From the NCBI GenBank assembly GCA_046160305.1, contig JBJXGX010000103.1, positions 1 through 64,000 of the forward strand: a DNA stretch of 64,000 nt, in the 5' to 3' direction. This document shows, in pieces, positions 45,888 to 54,528 of the stretch (the first letter of the stretch is position 1; each line of letters opens with the position of its first letter). Source of the stretch: SHXR01 sp046160305 (GTDB lineage Bacteria > Pseudomonadota > Gammaproteobacteria > Burkholderiales > SG8-39). The notes beneath the pieces were generated by a model. The model was not told where the DNA came from. It was given only the letters and a program-made list of their open reading frames with translations, and ran no database searches. The translations under genes were made by a program, and so were the position numbers.

Positions 45888-47390
45888 ATGTCGGACGACC
45901 CGCGCAACCCGCCAGAAGACGAGAGCCAGATTCAGGCCGAACGACGTGCCAAGCTTGCCTTGCTTCGCAAAAGCGGCAATCCTTTTCCCAACGATTTCTC
46001 GCGCGAACACTTTGCGCAGTCGCTGCACGCGACGTACAGCGATATGGAGAAGGAAGCGCTCGAAGCGGGCGCGATCCGGGTCGCCGTAGCCGGACGCATG
46101 ATGTTGAAGCGGGTCATGGGCAAAGCGAGCTTTGCGACGATTCAGGATTCAAGCGGCAGGATCCAGCTTTACATCGCCGACGATTCGACCGGGCGCGAGG
46201 TGCATGCCGCGTTCAAGCATTGGGACCTCGGCGATATTCTCGGCGTCGAAGGCACGCTCTTCAAGACCAAGACGGGCGAGTTGTCCGTGCGCGCGACGAA
46301 GTTGCGACTGCTCGCGAAATCGCTTCGCCCGTTGCCCGAGAAATTTCACGGACTCGCCGACCAGGAACAACGCTACCGGCAGCGCTATGTCGATCTGATC
46401 ACCAGCGAAGAATCACGGCGAACATTCATGTTGCGAAGCCGGATCGTCCAGGAGATCCGCGCGTTCATGGTGTCGAGGGGATTTCTCGAAGTCGAAACGC
46501 CGATGATGCAGCCGATACCCGGTGGCGCGGCGGCGAAGCCCTTCGTCACGCACCACAACGCGCTCGACATGACGCTTTATTTGCGTATCGCGCCCGAGCT
46601 CTACCTGAAGAAACTGGTGGTGGGCGGATTTGAAAAGGTGTTCGAGATCAATCGCAATTTCCGCAACGAAGGGATCTCGACGCGGCACAATCCGGAATTC
46701 ACGATGATCGAGTTCTACGAGGCCTACCGCGACTATCGCTACCTCATGGACTTCACCGAGGAGATGCTGCGTCAGGTCGCGCAGGCGACGCTTGGCACAA
46801 CGCGGATTCCCTATGGTGATCATGTCATCGACCTTGGTAAGCCGTTCGATCGGATCACGATCGTCCAGGCGTTGCGCAAATACCATCCGGAATTCACCGA
46901 GGCCGAGCTCGCGGATCGCGTCTGGCTCACCGATGCGTTGCGCAAGCGCGGCGTGAAGGTGGCGGATACCGCCGGCATCGGCGCGTTGCAACTTTCATTC
47001 TTCGATGAAACGACCGAAAGTGCGCTGATCCAGCCGACCTTCATCATCGACTATCCCGCCGAAGTGTCGCCGCTTGCGCGTCGCAACGATCAAACGCCAG
47101 AATCGACCGATCGTTTCGAGCTCTTCGTCACCGGTCGCGAGATGGCGAACGGCTTTTCCGAACTCAACGATCCGGAAGATCAGGCGGCGCGCTTCAACGA
47201 ACAGGCGCAAGCCAAAGCGGCCGGTGACGAGGAGGCCATGTTCTACGACGCGGATTACATCCGGGCATTGGAGTACGGCTTGCCGCCGACGGCGGGCGAA
47301 GGCATCGGCATCGACCGTCTGGTGATGCTGCTCACCAACAGCCCGTCGATCCGGGACGTTATCTTGTTCCCGCAATTGCGCCCGGAGTAG
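45888..47390 (+). CDS. lysS: Lysyl-tRNA synthetase (class II)
   Basis: A 500-residue class II synthetase. An OB-fold anticodon domain comes first (GRMMLKRVMGKASFATIQD in part), then motif 2, FRNEGISTRHNPEFTMIEFY, and motif 3, GIGIDRLVM. The ATG at 45888 has CGGAG upstream; an in-frame start at 45861 is inside the prfB tail. It is the last gene of the rpfE-recJ-(dsbB)-prfB-lysS block. Confidence 0.97.
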   Translation: MSDDPRNPPEDESQIQAERRAKLALLRKSGNPFPNDFSREHFAQSLHATYSDMEKEALEAGAIRVAVAGRMMLKRVMGKASFATIQDSSGRIQLYIADDSTGREVHAAFKHWDLGDILGVEGTLFKTKTGELSVRATKLRLLAKSLRPLPEKFHGLADQEQRYRQRYVDLITSEESRRTFMLRSRIVQEIRAFMVSRGFLEVETPMMQPIPGGAAAKPFVTHHNALDMTLYLRIAPELYLKKLVVGGFEKVFEINRNFRNEGISTRHNPEFTMIEFYEAYRDYRYLMDFTEEMLRQVAQATLGTTRIPYGDHVIDLGKPFDRITIVQALRKYHPEFTEAELADRVWLTDALRKRGVKVADTAGIGALQLSFFDETTESALIQPTFIIDYPAEVSPLARRNDQTPESTDRFELFVTGREMANGFSELNDPEDQAARFNEQAQAKAAGDEEAMFYDADYIRALEYGLPPTAGEGIGIDRLVMLLTNSPSIRDVILFPQLRPE

Positions 47391-47557
47391 AGGAATCGCC
47401 GCTTCCGCCTGATCTCCCCCTCCGTCTGATCTCCGTCCCCATCGAGCCGCCGATCGGTTACGTCCGGTTACATCCGGGTCGGTAGACTCGGTCGTCGCTG
47501 CGACCGCCTCGCGCGTTGAACGAGGCGTTGCCACTCATTGCATCGGGAGTATTTTCC

Positions 47558-48301
47558 ATGGACGCACACCCCGCCGTTTCTCCAAGCACCGCCATGCATC
47601 CGATGATCATGATCGCCGCGATCGCGGTGACGCTGTTCAGCGCCGCCGGCATCGCCGCCATCATGGGTTGGATCCCCACATCGAAAAGTGATGATGCCAA
47701 TCGCGCGGTGAAGACCGAGCTTTCCGCGGTAGAGCAAGCGCCTGCGCCCGTACTGCCCGCCGCCGAGACGGCAAGCAAGGCAATCGAGCAACCCACCGCA
47801 GCGCCCGTGCCCGCACCGAGGCCCGCCCAGGCACCTGCGCCAAAGCCTCGCCCCACGGTTCGCGCGGAACCGAGTCCGCCAGCAAAGACGGTGGCAGTCG
47901 CTGAACCCACCCCTGCCCCGGTGTACCAGCCCGCTCCGCCTCCGGCGCCGGCGCCACGGGCCATCTGCTATGACTGCGGGACGATCGAGTCGGTGCGCCA
48001 GGTCGCGACGGCAGGCGAAGGAACCGGATTTGGCGCCATCGCGGGCGCGGTGGGCGGTGGAGTACTCGGACATCAGGTCGGCAATGGCCGCGGGCGCGAC
48101 GTTGGGACCGTCATCGGCGCGATCGGTGGCGCCATCGCCGGACATCAGGTCGAGAAACACGTCCGCAAATCGAGTTCATATGTCATTGATGTCCGCATGG
48201 ACGACGGGTCGGTGAAGTCCTTCACCCAGGAGGCCGCGCCGGCTTGGCGCAACGGTGATCGAGTCCGCACGCAGAATGGGGTGTTGACCGGCGCAAGCTG
48301 A
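47558..48301 (+). CDS. Glycine-zipper envelope protein with proline-rich linker
   Basis: A 247-residue protein. An N-terminal membrane helix (about 15-38) is followed by an alanine/proline-rich stretch (about 60-130). A glycine-zipper 2TM domain (SlyB/17-kDa-antigen type) is marked by GAIAGAVGGGVLGHQVGNGRGRD and GAIGGAIAGHQ (quoted ends GAIAGAVGGG and GAIGGAIAGHQ). It is anchored by the helix, not by a lipobox. GGGAG lies eight bases before the ATG. The proline-rich part resembles periplasm-spanning linkers. Role in envelope integrity is inferred. An opposite-strand frame covers the same region and is a shadow. Confidence 0.8.
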   Translation: MDAHPAVSPSTAMHPMIMIAAIAVTLFSAAGIAAIMGWIPTSKSDDANRAVKTELSAVEQAPAPVLPAAETASKAIEQPTAAPVPAPRPAQAPAPKPRPTVRAEPSPPAKTVAVAEPTPAPVYQPAPPPAPAPRAICYDCGTIESVRQVATAGEGTGFGAIAGAVGGGVLGHQVGNGRGRDVGTVIGAIGGAIAGHQVEKHVRKSSSYVIDVRMDDGSVKSFTQEAAPAWRNGDRVRTQNGVLTGAS

Positions 48302-48456
48302 TCAGCGAATGCGGCACGTCGACGGGGCGCATCGGGCGCCCCGTTTTCATTTCGAGCCCGTCCGGCTGGTAGCATGGTCGCCCCCTGCGGACTGCGCTGC
48401 CTCACTTTGAAATCGGTGGATTTCCCAAGCAGTCGTCGATCAGCGACCGCGCGTTG

Positions 48457-49317
48457 ATGACAGCGGCCGCGCTCGCGTTGGTCCTCACAGCGGCCGTTGC
48501 CCACGCATTGTGGAATTTCATCCTGAAACGCTCGGGTGGCGGGATTGCGTTCATATGGCTATTCGCGCTGATGGCCACGCTCCTTTACGCACCGATTGCC
48601 GCCCTGCTGTTTTGGTACCAGCGTTTTGATCTGGGCTGGGTCGCGCTTGCGTTCATTCTTCTGAGCGCGCTGATTCACACCGGTTACTTTCTGATGTTGG
48701 ACCGAGGCTATCGGCACGGCGATCTTTCGGTCGTCTATCCGGTGGCGCGCGCCACCGGTCCATTGCTCACCGTCGCCCTCGCCATCATATTGCTGGACGA
48801 AGGCCCAGGGCCCTTGGCGATTGCCGGGGGCTGCACGATCATTGCCGGTGCGTTCTACATCTCGGGGACCACCGCTCGCCTGCGCGCGGGCACGCCGTTG
48901 CGTGGCCTCTCTTATGCATTGATGACCGGTTGCACGATCGCTGCCTATACGATTTGCGATCAGCGGGCGGTGACCTACGCGGCCATTCCGCCGTTGCTCC
49001 TGCACTGGGGAGAAAATCTTGGCCGTACGATGTTGCTCGCCCCCATGGCGCTAAAGGATCGACCCGCGGTGAGACGGGCGTGGCGCGACCACAAGAAGGC
49101 CGCCCTGGCCGGGGCGATCCTGTCGCCCCTGGCGTACATCCTCGTATTGACGGCCATGACCTTCACACCGGTGAGCTACATCGCGCCCGCGCGCGAGATC
49201 AGCATCGTCATCGGCGCGTGGCTTGGCACGCAGGTGCTGGGTGAAGCCGATGCACGCCGGCGCATGATCGCGGCGGCGATGATGGCCGCCGGCATGGTTG
49301 GTCTGGCGATCGGATAG
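48457..49317 (+). CDS. EamA-family (DMT) transporter
   Basis: A 286-residue inner-membrane protein with ten predicted helices in two EamA repeats, for example AVAHALWNFILKRSGGG in the first and YIAPAREISIVIGAWLGTQ in the second. The ATG at 48457 is preferred over a TTG three bases earlier. It ends two bases before a second EamA gene and the two are likely co-transcribed. Substrate unknown. Confidence 0.85.
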   Translation: MTAAALALVLTAAVAHALWNFILKRSGGGIAFIWLFALMATLLYAPIAALLFWYQRFDLGWVALAFILLSALIHTGYFLMLDRGYRHGDLSVVYPVARATGPLLTVALAIILLDEGPGPLAIAGGCTIIAGAFYISGTTARLRAGTPLRGLSYALMTGCTIAAYTICDQRAVTYAAIPPLLLHWGENLGRTMLLAPMALKDRPAVRRAWRDHKKAALAGAILSPLAYILVLTAMTFTPVSYIAPAREISIVIGAWLGTQVLGEADARRRMIAAAMMAAGMVGLAIG

Positions 49318-49319
49318 CC

Positions 49320-50192
49320 ATGCCAACCGCCGAATCGCGACAACGCATGATCGGCATCGCATTCGTCTTCGCGGCGGTGTCGGTGTTCGCGGTGATGGAC
49401 ACGATTGCCAAGCACCTGTCCCACGACTATTCGATCCTGACGGTGGTGTGGGCGCGCTATTTTTATCAGATGGTCGCGATGGTGATCTTTCTTGCCCCGC
49501 GCATGAAGCTCGATCTGGTACGCACCCAGCGGCCAGGTATCCAGTTGACGCGCGGCGCGCTGCTCACCGCATCAAGCCTGTTCTTCTTCAGCGCGATCGC
49601 CACGATGCAATTGGCCGAGGCGTCCGCGATTACGTTCATAGCACCGCTACTCATCGCATTACTTGCGGGTCCGGTCTTGCATGAACGGGTGCCGCGCGCA
49701 TCCTGGATTGCGATCGTCGCCGGTCTGATCGGCGTGCAGTTCATCATCCGGCCGGGCAGCGACGTGTTCTCGTGGTCGGCGCTTTTGCCGGTCATGACAG
49801 CGATCTGCATGGCCGCCTATCAACTGCTCACCCGGCGCATTGCCCATACCGAGCGTGCGCTCACCTCGCTTTTTTATCCGGCCCTGGTTGGCGCGGCCGT
49901 GCTGTCCCTGTTCCTGCCGTTTGCTGGCCGGTGGCCGGACAACGCGTTCCACTCGTCGCTCATGGTGGTCCTTGGGCCGCTCGGGGGCTTCGGACACTTC
50001 CTATTGATTCGCGCCTTCCAGTACGCCCCGGCTTCGATCCTCGCGCCCTTCATGTACGCGCAACTCGTGGGGGCGCTGTCACTCGGTTATCTGGCCTTCG
50101 GCGATTTCCCGGATGGCTGGGCCCTGCTTGGCATGGGGATCATCGTAACGAGCGGTGTGCTGCTCGTTACGCACCAACACCGCGCCGGCTAG
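49320..50192 (+). CDS. EamA-family (DMT) transporter
   Basis: A 290-residue membrane protein with EamA features: VFAVMDTIAKHLSHDYSIL at the N-terminus, FFFSAIATMQLAEASAITFIAPLL in the first repeat (quoted ends FFFSAIATMQ and TFIAPLL), and APFMYAQLVGALSLGYLAFGD in the second (APFMYAQLVG). It begins two bases after the previous EamA gene and ends in a terminator hairpin. The two may form a heterodimer or be two independent exporters. Confidence 0.88.
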   Translation: MPTAESRQRMIGIAFVFAAVSVFAVMDTIAKHLSHDYSILTVVWARYFYQMVAMVIFLAPRMKLDLVRTQRPGIQLTRGALLTASSLFFFSAIATMQLAEASAITFIAPLLIALLAGPVLHERVPRASWIAIVAGLIGVQFIIRPGSDVFSWSALLPVMTAICMAAYQLLTRRIAHTERALTSLFYPALVGAAVLSLFLPFAGRWPDNAFHSSLMVVLGPLGGFGHFLLIRAFQYAPASILAPFMYAQLVGALSLGYLAFGDFPDGWALLGMGIIVTSGVLLVTHQHRAG

Positions 50193-50222
50193 AAATCTGC
50201 GCGGCAGGCCGCACAGATTTCT
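50191..50222. terminator. Hairpin terminator between EamA and phaA
   Basis: AGAAATCTG (50191-50199) and CAGATTTCT (50214-50222) form a nine-base-pair stem extended by an inner GCGGC/GCCGC pair. It includes the last bases of both convergent genes and is followed by a weak T run, so it likely serves both strands. Confidence 0.65.
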
Positions 50223-51405
50223 ATATCCGCTCGAAGATCGCCGCAATACCCTGCCCGCCGCCGATACACATCGTCACCAGCGCGTAGCGTTTCTTCGTGC
50301 GCTGCAGCTCGTATAGCGCCTTGACCGTAAGAATCGCACCGGTTGCACCGACCGGATGACCCAGCGCCACCGCCCCGCCATTCGGATTGACCTTCGCCGG
50401 ATCGAGGCCAAGCTCGCGCGTTACCGACATGGCTTGGACGGCGAACGCCTCATTGGACTCGATGATGTCGATATCGGCAGGCTTCAAGCCGGTCTTCTCG
50501 AAAATCCGACGCACCGCCGGAATCGGCCCGAGCCCCATGACGTTCGGCTCGACACCAGCATGCGCGTAGCCCACCAGTCGCGCGATCGGTTTGGCTTTGG
50601 CACGCTCGGCGGCGCCCGCCTCCATCATCACGATCGCGGCGGCCCCGTCGTTGATGCCTGAAGCATTGCCCGCAGTCACCGTGCCGTCCTTCTTGAAAAC
50701 AGTTTTCAACTTGGCCATGTCCTCGGGTTTCAACTCATGGCGCACATGCTCGTCCGCGTCGAAGAACGCCGGACCCTTCTTCGATTTCACCTCGACCGGT
50801 ACGATCTGGCTCTTGAAGTAGCCTTCGTTGATCGCACGTGAAGCACGGCGATGCGACTCGATGGCGAATGCGTCCTGCTCCTCGCGCCCGATCCCGTATT
50901 TCGCCGCGATGTTCTCCGCGGTGATGCCCATATGCCCGTTGCCGAACGGATCGTGCAGCGCGGCGGTCATCGCATCGATCATCACCCCATCGCCCATGCG
51001 CTGACCCCAACGCGCCGCGGGCAGGAAGTACGCCGCGCGACTCATGCTTTCGGCGCCCGCACCGATCACGACATCGGTATCGCCAAGAAGGATGTGTTGG
51101 GCGGCCGAGACGATCGCCTGCAGTCCGCTGCCGCATAGGCGATTGACGGTGAGGCAGGGCGTGCCGACCGGAAGCCCCGCATCGATGGCGGCCACGCGGG
51201 AAATGTACAGGTCGCGCGCCTCGCCATGAATGACGCTGCCCAGCACGACATGACCGACCGTCGCAGGATCGATGTTCGCGCGTGCCAAGGCTTCCCTGAT
51301 GGCGATCGCACCAAGCTTCGTCGGCGGAATGTCCTTCAACGCGCCGCCGTAATCGCCGATCGCCGTTCGTGTACCGCTCACCACTACCACTTCACGTGTC
51401 GCCAT
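50221..51405 (-). CDS. phaA: Acetyl-CoA C-acetyltransferase (beta-ketothiolase)
   Basis: A 394-residue thiolase that condenses two acetyl-CoA to acetoacetyl-CoA, the first step of PHB synthesis. The active-site cysteine is in NRLCGSGLQA, the second cysteine in CIGGGQG, and the histidine blocks are NEAFA and GHPVGATGA. It follows rimO on the same strand with a 12-base gap, and phaR, phaB and phaC lie beyond rimO. Assignment to phaA (versus a degradative atoB/bktB) rests on this neighbourhood. Confidence 0.92.
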   Translation of the reverse strand: MATREVVVVSGTRTAIGDYGGALKDIPPTKLGAIAIREALARANIDPATVGHVVLGSVIHGEARDLYISRVAAIDAGLPVGTPCLTVNRLCGSGLQAIVSAAQHILLGDTDVVIGAGAESMSRAAYFLPAARWGQRMGDGVMIDAMTAALHDPFGNGHMGITAENIAAKYGIGREEQDAFAIESHRRASRAINEGYFKSQIVPVEVKSKKGPAFFDADEHVRHELKPEDMAKLKTVFKKDGTVTAGNASGINDGAAAIVMMEAGAAERAKAKPIARLVGYAHAGVEPNVMGLGPIPAVRRIFEKTGLKPADIDIIESNEAFAVQAMSVTRELGLDPAKVNPNGGAVALGHPVGATGAILTVKALYELQRTKKRYALVTMCIGGGQGIAAIFERI

Positions 51406-51417
51406 GATGTCCTCGTA

Positions 51418-52800
51418 TCAGTTTGTCGTCAGAACACCGTGCAGATCATGCTCATCCGCCCGCACGATCTTTACGTTTGCCCAGTCTCCCGCCACCACTC
51501 CTTTGGCGTTTGCAATGATCACGACCCCGTCGATCTCGGGCGCATCGGCCATCGAGCGGGCGATTGCGACGCCCTTCTTATGATCGATCGAATCCACCAG
51601 CACGCGCTCAAGTCGTCCCACCTTGCGCGCGAGACGCCTCGCACTGATGTTCGCCTGCATCGCCATGAACCGCGCGCGGCGCGCTTCTTTCACTTCATCT
51701 GCAATCGCATCGGGCAGCGCATTGGCCGCTGCGCCCTCGACCGGCGAATATTCGAAACACCCGACCCGATCGAGCTCCGCCGCCTCGAGAAACGCAAGCA
51801 ATTCCTCGAACTCCGCCTCGGTCTCGCCGGGGAAGCCGACAATGAAGGTGCTGCGAATCGTGATGTCGGGACACACCGCCCGCCACGCCCGGATGCGCTC
51901 GATGTTCTTCTCGCCGGAAGCCGGACGCTTCATCAGCTTCAAGATGCGTGGCGAGGCATGCTGAAACGGCACGTCGAGATACGGAAGAATCTTCCCGTCG
52001 GCCATGAGCGGAATGACATCATCGACATGCGGATACGGATACACATAGTGCAGGCGGACCCACGCACCAAGTGTGCCGAGCGCGCCCACCAGTTCGTTCA
52101 TGCGCGTCTTGACCGGGCGGCCATTCCAGAATCCGGTGCGGTACTTGACATCAACGCCATATGCACTCGTGTCCTGCGAGATCACGAGCAACTCCTTCAC
52201 CCCCGCGCCGACGAGATTCTCCGCCTCGTTCATGACCTCGCCAATCGGCCTGGAAACGAGATCCCCGCGCATGGACGGAATGATGCAGAACGTGCACCGG
52301 TGATTGCACCCTTCGGATATCTTCAGATACGCATAGTGCTTCGGCGTCAACCGAATGCCCTGGGGAGGCACCAGGTCGGAGAACGGATCGTGCGGCCGGG
52401 GCAGGTGCGCGTGCACGGCGGTCATGACCTCGTCGGTGGCATGTGGCCCGGTGACCGCGAGGACGCTTGGATGGGTCTTGCGGACGATGTCGCCTTTTGC
52501 GCCGAGGCAACCGGTGACGATCACTTTGCCGTTTTCCGCAAGCGCCTCGCCGATGGCATCGAGTGATTCCTCGACCGCCTCGTCGATGAAGCCGCACGTA
52601 TTGACCACCACGAGATCGGCCCCGTCGTAACTTGGCGCGATTTCGTAGCCCGCGGCGCGCAGTTGCGTGAGGATCCGCTCCGAATCAACCAGCGCTTTGG
52701 GACAGCCGAGAGAAACGAATCCGACCCGGGGTATCGCGGCCGGTTTGCGCGAGCGAGGGCCCGTGCGTGAAGACTTGGTCGTTGCCGTCTTGATGCTCAA
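51418..52800 (-). CDS. rimO: Ribosomal protein S12 methylthiotransferase RimO
   Basis: A 460-residue radical-SAM enzyme that methylthiolates Asp88 of ribosomal protein S12. The N-terminal UPF0004 part has VGFVSLGCPKALVDSE and VVVNTCGFI. The radical-SAM motif is CNHRCTFC and a C-terminal TRAM domain closes the protein (VLVDSIDHKKGVAIARS). It sits between phaR and phaA, which breaks up the PHA genes. Confidence 0.96.
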   Translation of the reverse strand: MSIKTATTKSSRTGPRSRKPAAIPRVGFVSLGCPKALVDSERILTQLRAAGYEIAPSYDGADLVVVNTCGFIDEAVEESLDAIGEALAENGKVIVTGCLGAKGDIVRKTHPSVLAVTGPHATDEVMTAVHAHLPRPHDPFSDLVPPQGIRLTPKHYAYLKISEGCNHRCTFCIIPSMRGDLVSRPIGEVMNEAENLVGAGVKELLVISQDTSAYGVDVKYRTGFWNGRPVKTRMNELVGALGTLGAWVRLHYVYPYPHVDDVIPLMADGKILPYLDVPFQHASPRILKLMKRPASGEKNIERIRAWRAVCPDITIRSTFIVGFPGETEAEFEELLAFLEAAELDRVGCFEYSPVEGAAANALPDAIADEVKEARRARFMAMQANISARRLARKVGRLERVLVDSIDHKKGVAIARSMADAPEIDGVVIIANAKGVVAGDWANVKIVRADEHDLHGVLTTN

Positions 52801-52860
52801 GAGAATTTACCTGGGCCGCGAAACCCACTGGATGGCGCGTATCGGATCGATCGCGCGGGA

Positions 52861-53442
52861 CTACTTGTTGCCGGACTTGTCGCCCGGAGGGCTACCCGTG
52901 CCGGGCGGAAAACCGGGAAATTGAAATCCAGCAAACATGGATTTCGTCTGATTCTGCAACTGGCTTTGCATCTGCTCATACATCTGCTTCGACTGGTCCA
53001 TATAGGCGCTCACCAGACTTTGCATCGCCGGACCCTGAAAGCTCATGAATTGCGTCCACAGATCCTGATTGACCTTGGTCGTATCGCCCCCGAACATCTT
53101 GCTCGACTGCTCCTGGATGTTCCGCTGGATCTCGATGAACGCATGGATATTCTTCTCGAGATAGTTGCCGACCATGCCTTGCATCGCACCACCGTAGAAC
53201 CGGATCAGTTGGGTCAGCGCGTCATGGGTGAACAGCGGCGTGCCGGCGTTTTCTTCCTCGAGGATGATCTGAAGCAGTATCGAGCGGGTCAGGTCCTCGT
53301 TCGTTTTGGCGTCGATGACCTGGAACTGATCCTGCTTGATCACGAGCTCTTTCACATCCGCGAGCGTGATGTAGCTCGAACTCTGCGTATCGTACAGCCG
53401 GCGATTCGGGTATTTCTTGATGAGCCGCATCTGCGTCGCCAT
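52861..53442 (-). CDS. phaR: PHA synthesis repressor PhaR
   Basis: A 193-residue regulator that binds DNA and poly-hydroxyalkanoate granules, repressing phasin and itself. The N-terminal DNA/accumulation domain (LIKKYPNRRLYDTQSSSYIT) is highly conserved. The C-terminal part has a glutamine-rich helix, QSQLQNQTKSMFAGFQFPG. It lies downstream of phaB on the same strand, separated by tandem repeats. Confidence 0.95.
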   Translation of the reverse strand: MATQMRLIKKYPNRRLYDTQSSSYITLADVKELVIKQDQFQVIDAKTNEDLTRSILLQIILEEENAGTPLFTHDALTQLIRFYGGAMQGMVGNYLEKNIHAFIEIQRNIQEQSSKMFGGDTTKVNQDLWTQFMSFQGPAMQSLVSAYMDQSKQMYEQMQSQLQNQTKSMFAGFQFPGFPPGTGSPPGDKSGNK

Positions 53443-53578
53443 GGGTGCCCCTCTCCTCGAACCGGCTACCGCTCGCTCTTGACTCGACTTTCGGATGTGC
53501 CTGAAGACTCATGCAAACCGCGCGGCCGGTCGCACTGCGGTGATGCGACGCACCATTATACGCATGCAATCTCGGCGC

Positions 53579-53701
53579 GCTCGCCCATGCCAATTGGTTT
53601 CCCTCGCTCACCCATGCCATATCGTTTGCTCGGCTCACCCATGCCATATCGTTTGCTCCGCTCACCCATGCCATATCGTTCGCTCCGCTCACCCATACAT
53701 A
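53579..53701 (-). repeat. 27-bp tandem repeats between phaB and phaR
   Basis: Four head-to-tail copies of 27 bp begin at 53579, 53606, 53633 and 53660; a fifth, partial copy starts at 53687 inside the end of phaB. The unit on the plus strand reads GCTCACCCATGCCATATCG followed by TTTGCTCC. The first copy is the most diverged. The phaB stop (TGA within GGGTGAGC) belongs to the repeat, so the array looks like an expansion of the phaB tail. Because 27 is a multiple of three, one frame on the minus strand reads VSGANDMAW-type units, but it has no known relative. Confidence 0.9.
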
Positions 53702-54429
53702 TGCATCCCCCCGTTAATGGGAATGTTGGCGCCGGTGATGTATCCCGCGTCGTCGGAAGCCAGAAATCCGACCAGGGCCGCGATCTCCTCCGCCGAGGCA
53801 AGCCGGCCCATCGGGATGCCGTCGATGATCGCTTGCCGGACATCGGCGCGGATCGCCCTTACCATGTCGGTATCGACATACCCGGGGGAGACACAATTCA
53901 CGGTCACGCCCTTGCGTACGACTTCCTGCGCCAGCGCCTTCGAGAAACCTGCCGCCCCCGCCTTGGCCGCGGAGTAGTTCGTTTGCCCGAACTGGCCGCG
54001 CGTCCCGTTGACCGACGACAGGCTCACGATCCGCCCCCATCCACGCTCGGCCATGCCGTCGATGACCTGCTTGGTCACGTTGTAGAGGGAATTGAGATTG
54101 CTATTGATCACCGCATGCCACTCGTCGATCGCCATCTTTCGAAAGGTCGCGTCGCGCGTGCTGCCCGCGCCGTTCACGAGAATGTCGATCGGGCCGACTG
54201 TCTTCGCGATGGCCGCAATAACGTCACGACAGGCTCCGACATCGGTGACGTCGAATTCCGCTGCGTGAACATCGCGAAATCCGTCGGCCGCCATGCCCGT
54301 GAGCCATTCCGCTTTGCGCGGATAGGCGGGCAGGCAGTTCGCGATGACCTTTATCCCGGCGGTGGCAAACCGCTTGCAGATGGCCGTACCAATGCCGCCC
54401 ATTCCCCCGGTAACCAGTGCTACGCGCAT
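53689..54429 (-). CDS. phaB: Acetoacetyl-CoA reductase
   Basis: A 246-residue short-chain dehydrogenase that reduces acetoacetyl-CoA to (R)-3-hydroxybutyryl-CoA. The nucleotide-binding motif is TGGMGGIG, the catalytic serine in SLSSVNGT and YxxxK in NYSAAKAG. The C-terminal GGMHMYG resembles the usual GGLHM ending. The ATG at 54429 has GAGG upstream; a longer in-frame start at 54474 lacks one. It lies 100 bases after phaC on the same strand. Confidence 0.94.
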   Translation of the reverse strand: MRVALVTGGMGGIGTAICKRFATAGIKVIANCLPAYPRKAEWLTGMAADGFRDVHAAEFDVTDVGACRDVIAAIAKTVGPIDILVNGAGSTRDATFRKMAIDEWHAVINSNLNSLYNVTKQVIDGMAERGWGRIVSLSSVNGTRGQFGQTNYSAAKAGAAGFSKALAQEVVRKGVTVNCVSPGYVDTDMVRAIRADVRQAIIDGIPMGRLASAEEIAALVGFLASDDAGYITGANIPINGGMHMYG

Positions 54430-54528
54430 GCGTGATCCTCGCTGATGAAAATTTTCTTCAAATGGTTTGAACACGACCGCCGGGCCTGCCGCCGGCTATG
54501 CGCGTCAGCAGGCCTGGGCAGCGAATAA

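Noticed and set aside
47468..48160. Minus-strand frame opposite the glycine-zipper gene
   Set aside because: The plus-strand gene has a membrane helix, proline-rich linker and glycine zipper plus a good ribosome site; the opposite frame is a GC-driven shadow.
53222..53692. Minus-strand frame starting MSGANDMAW repeats
   Set aside because: It continues out of frame through phaR with no family resemblance; the repeat part is better described as a DNA array.
53579..53701. CRISPR array
   Set aside because: The units are contiguous 27-bp tandem copies with no spacers, and no cas genes are nearby.
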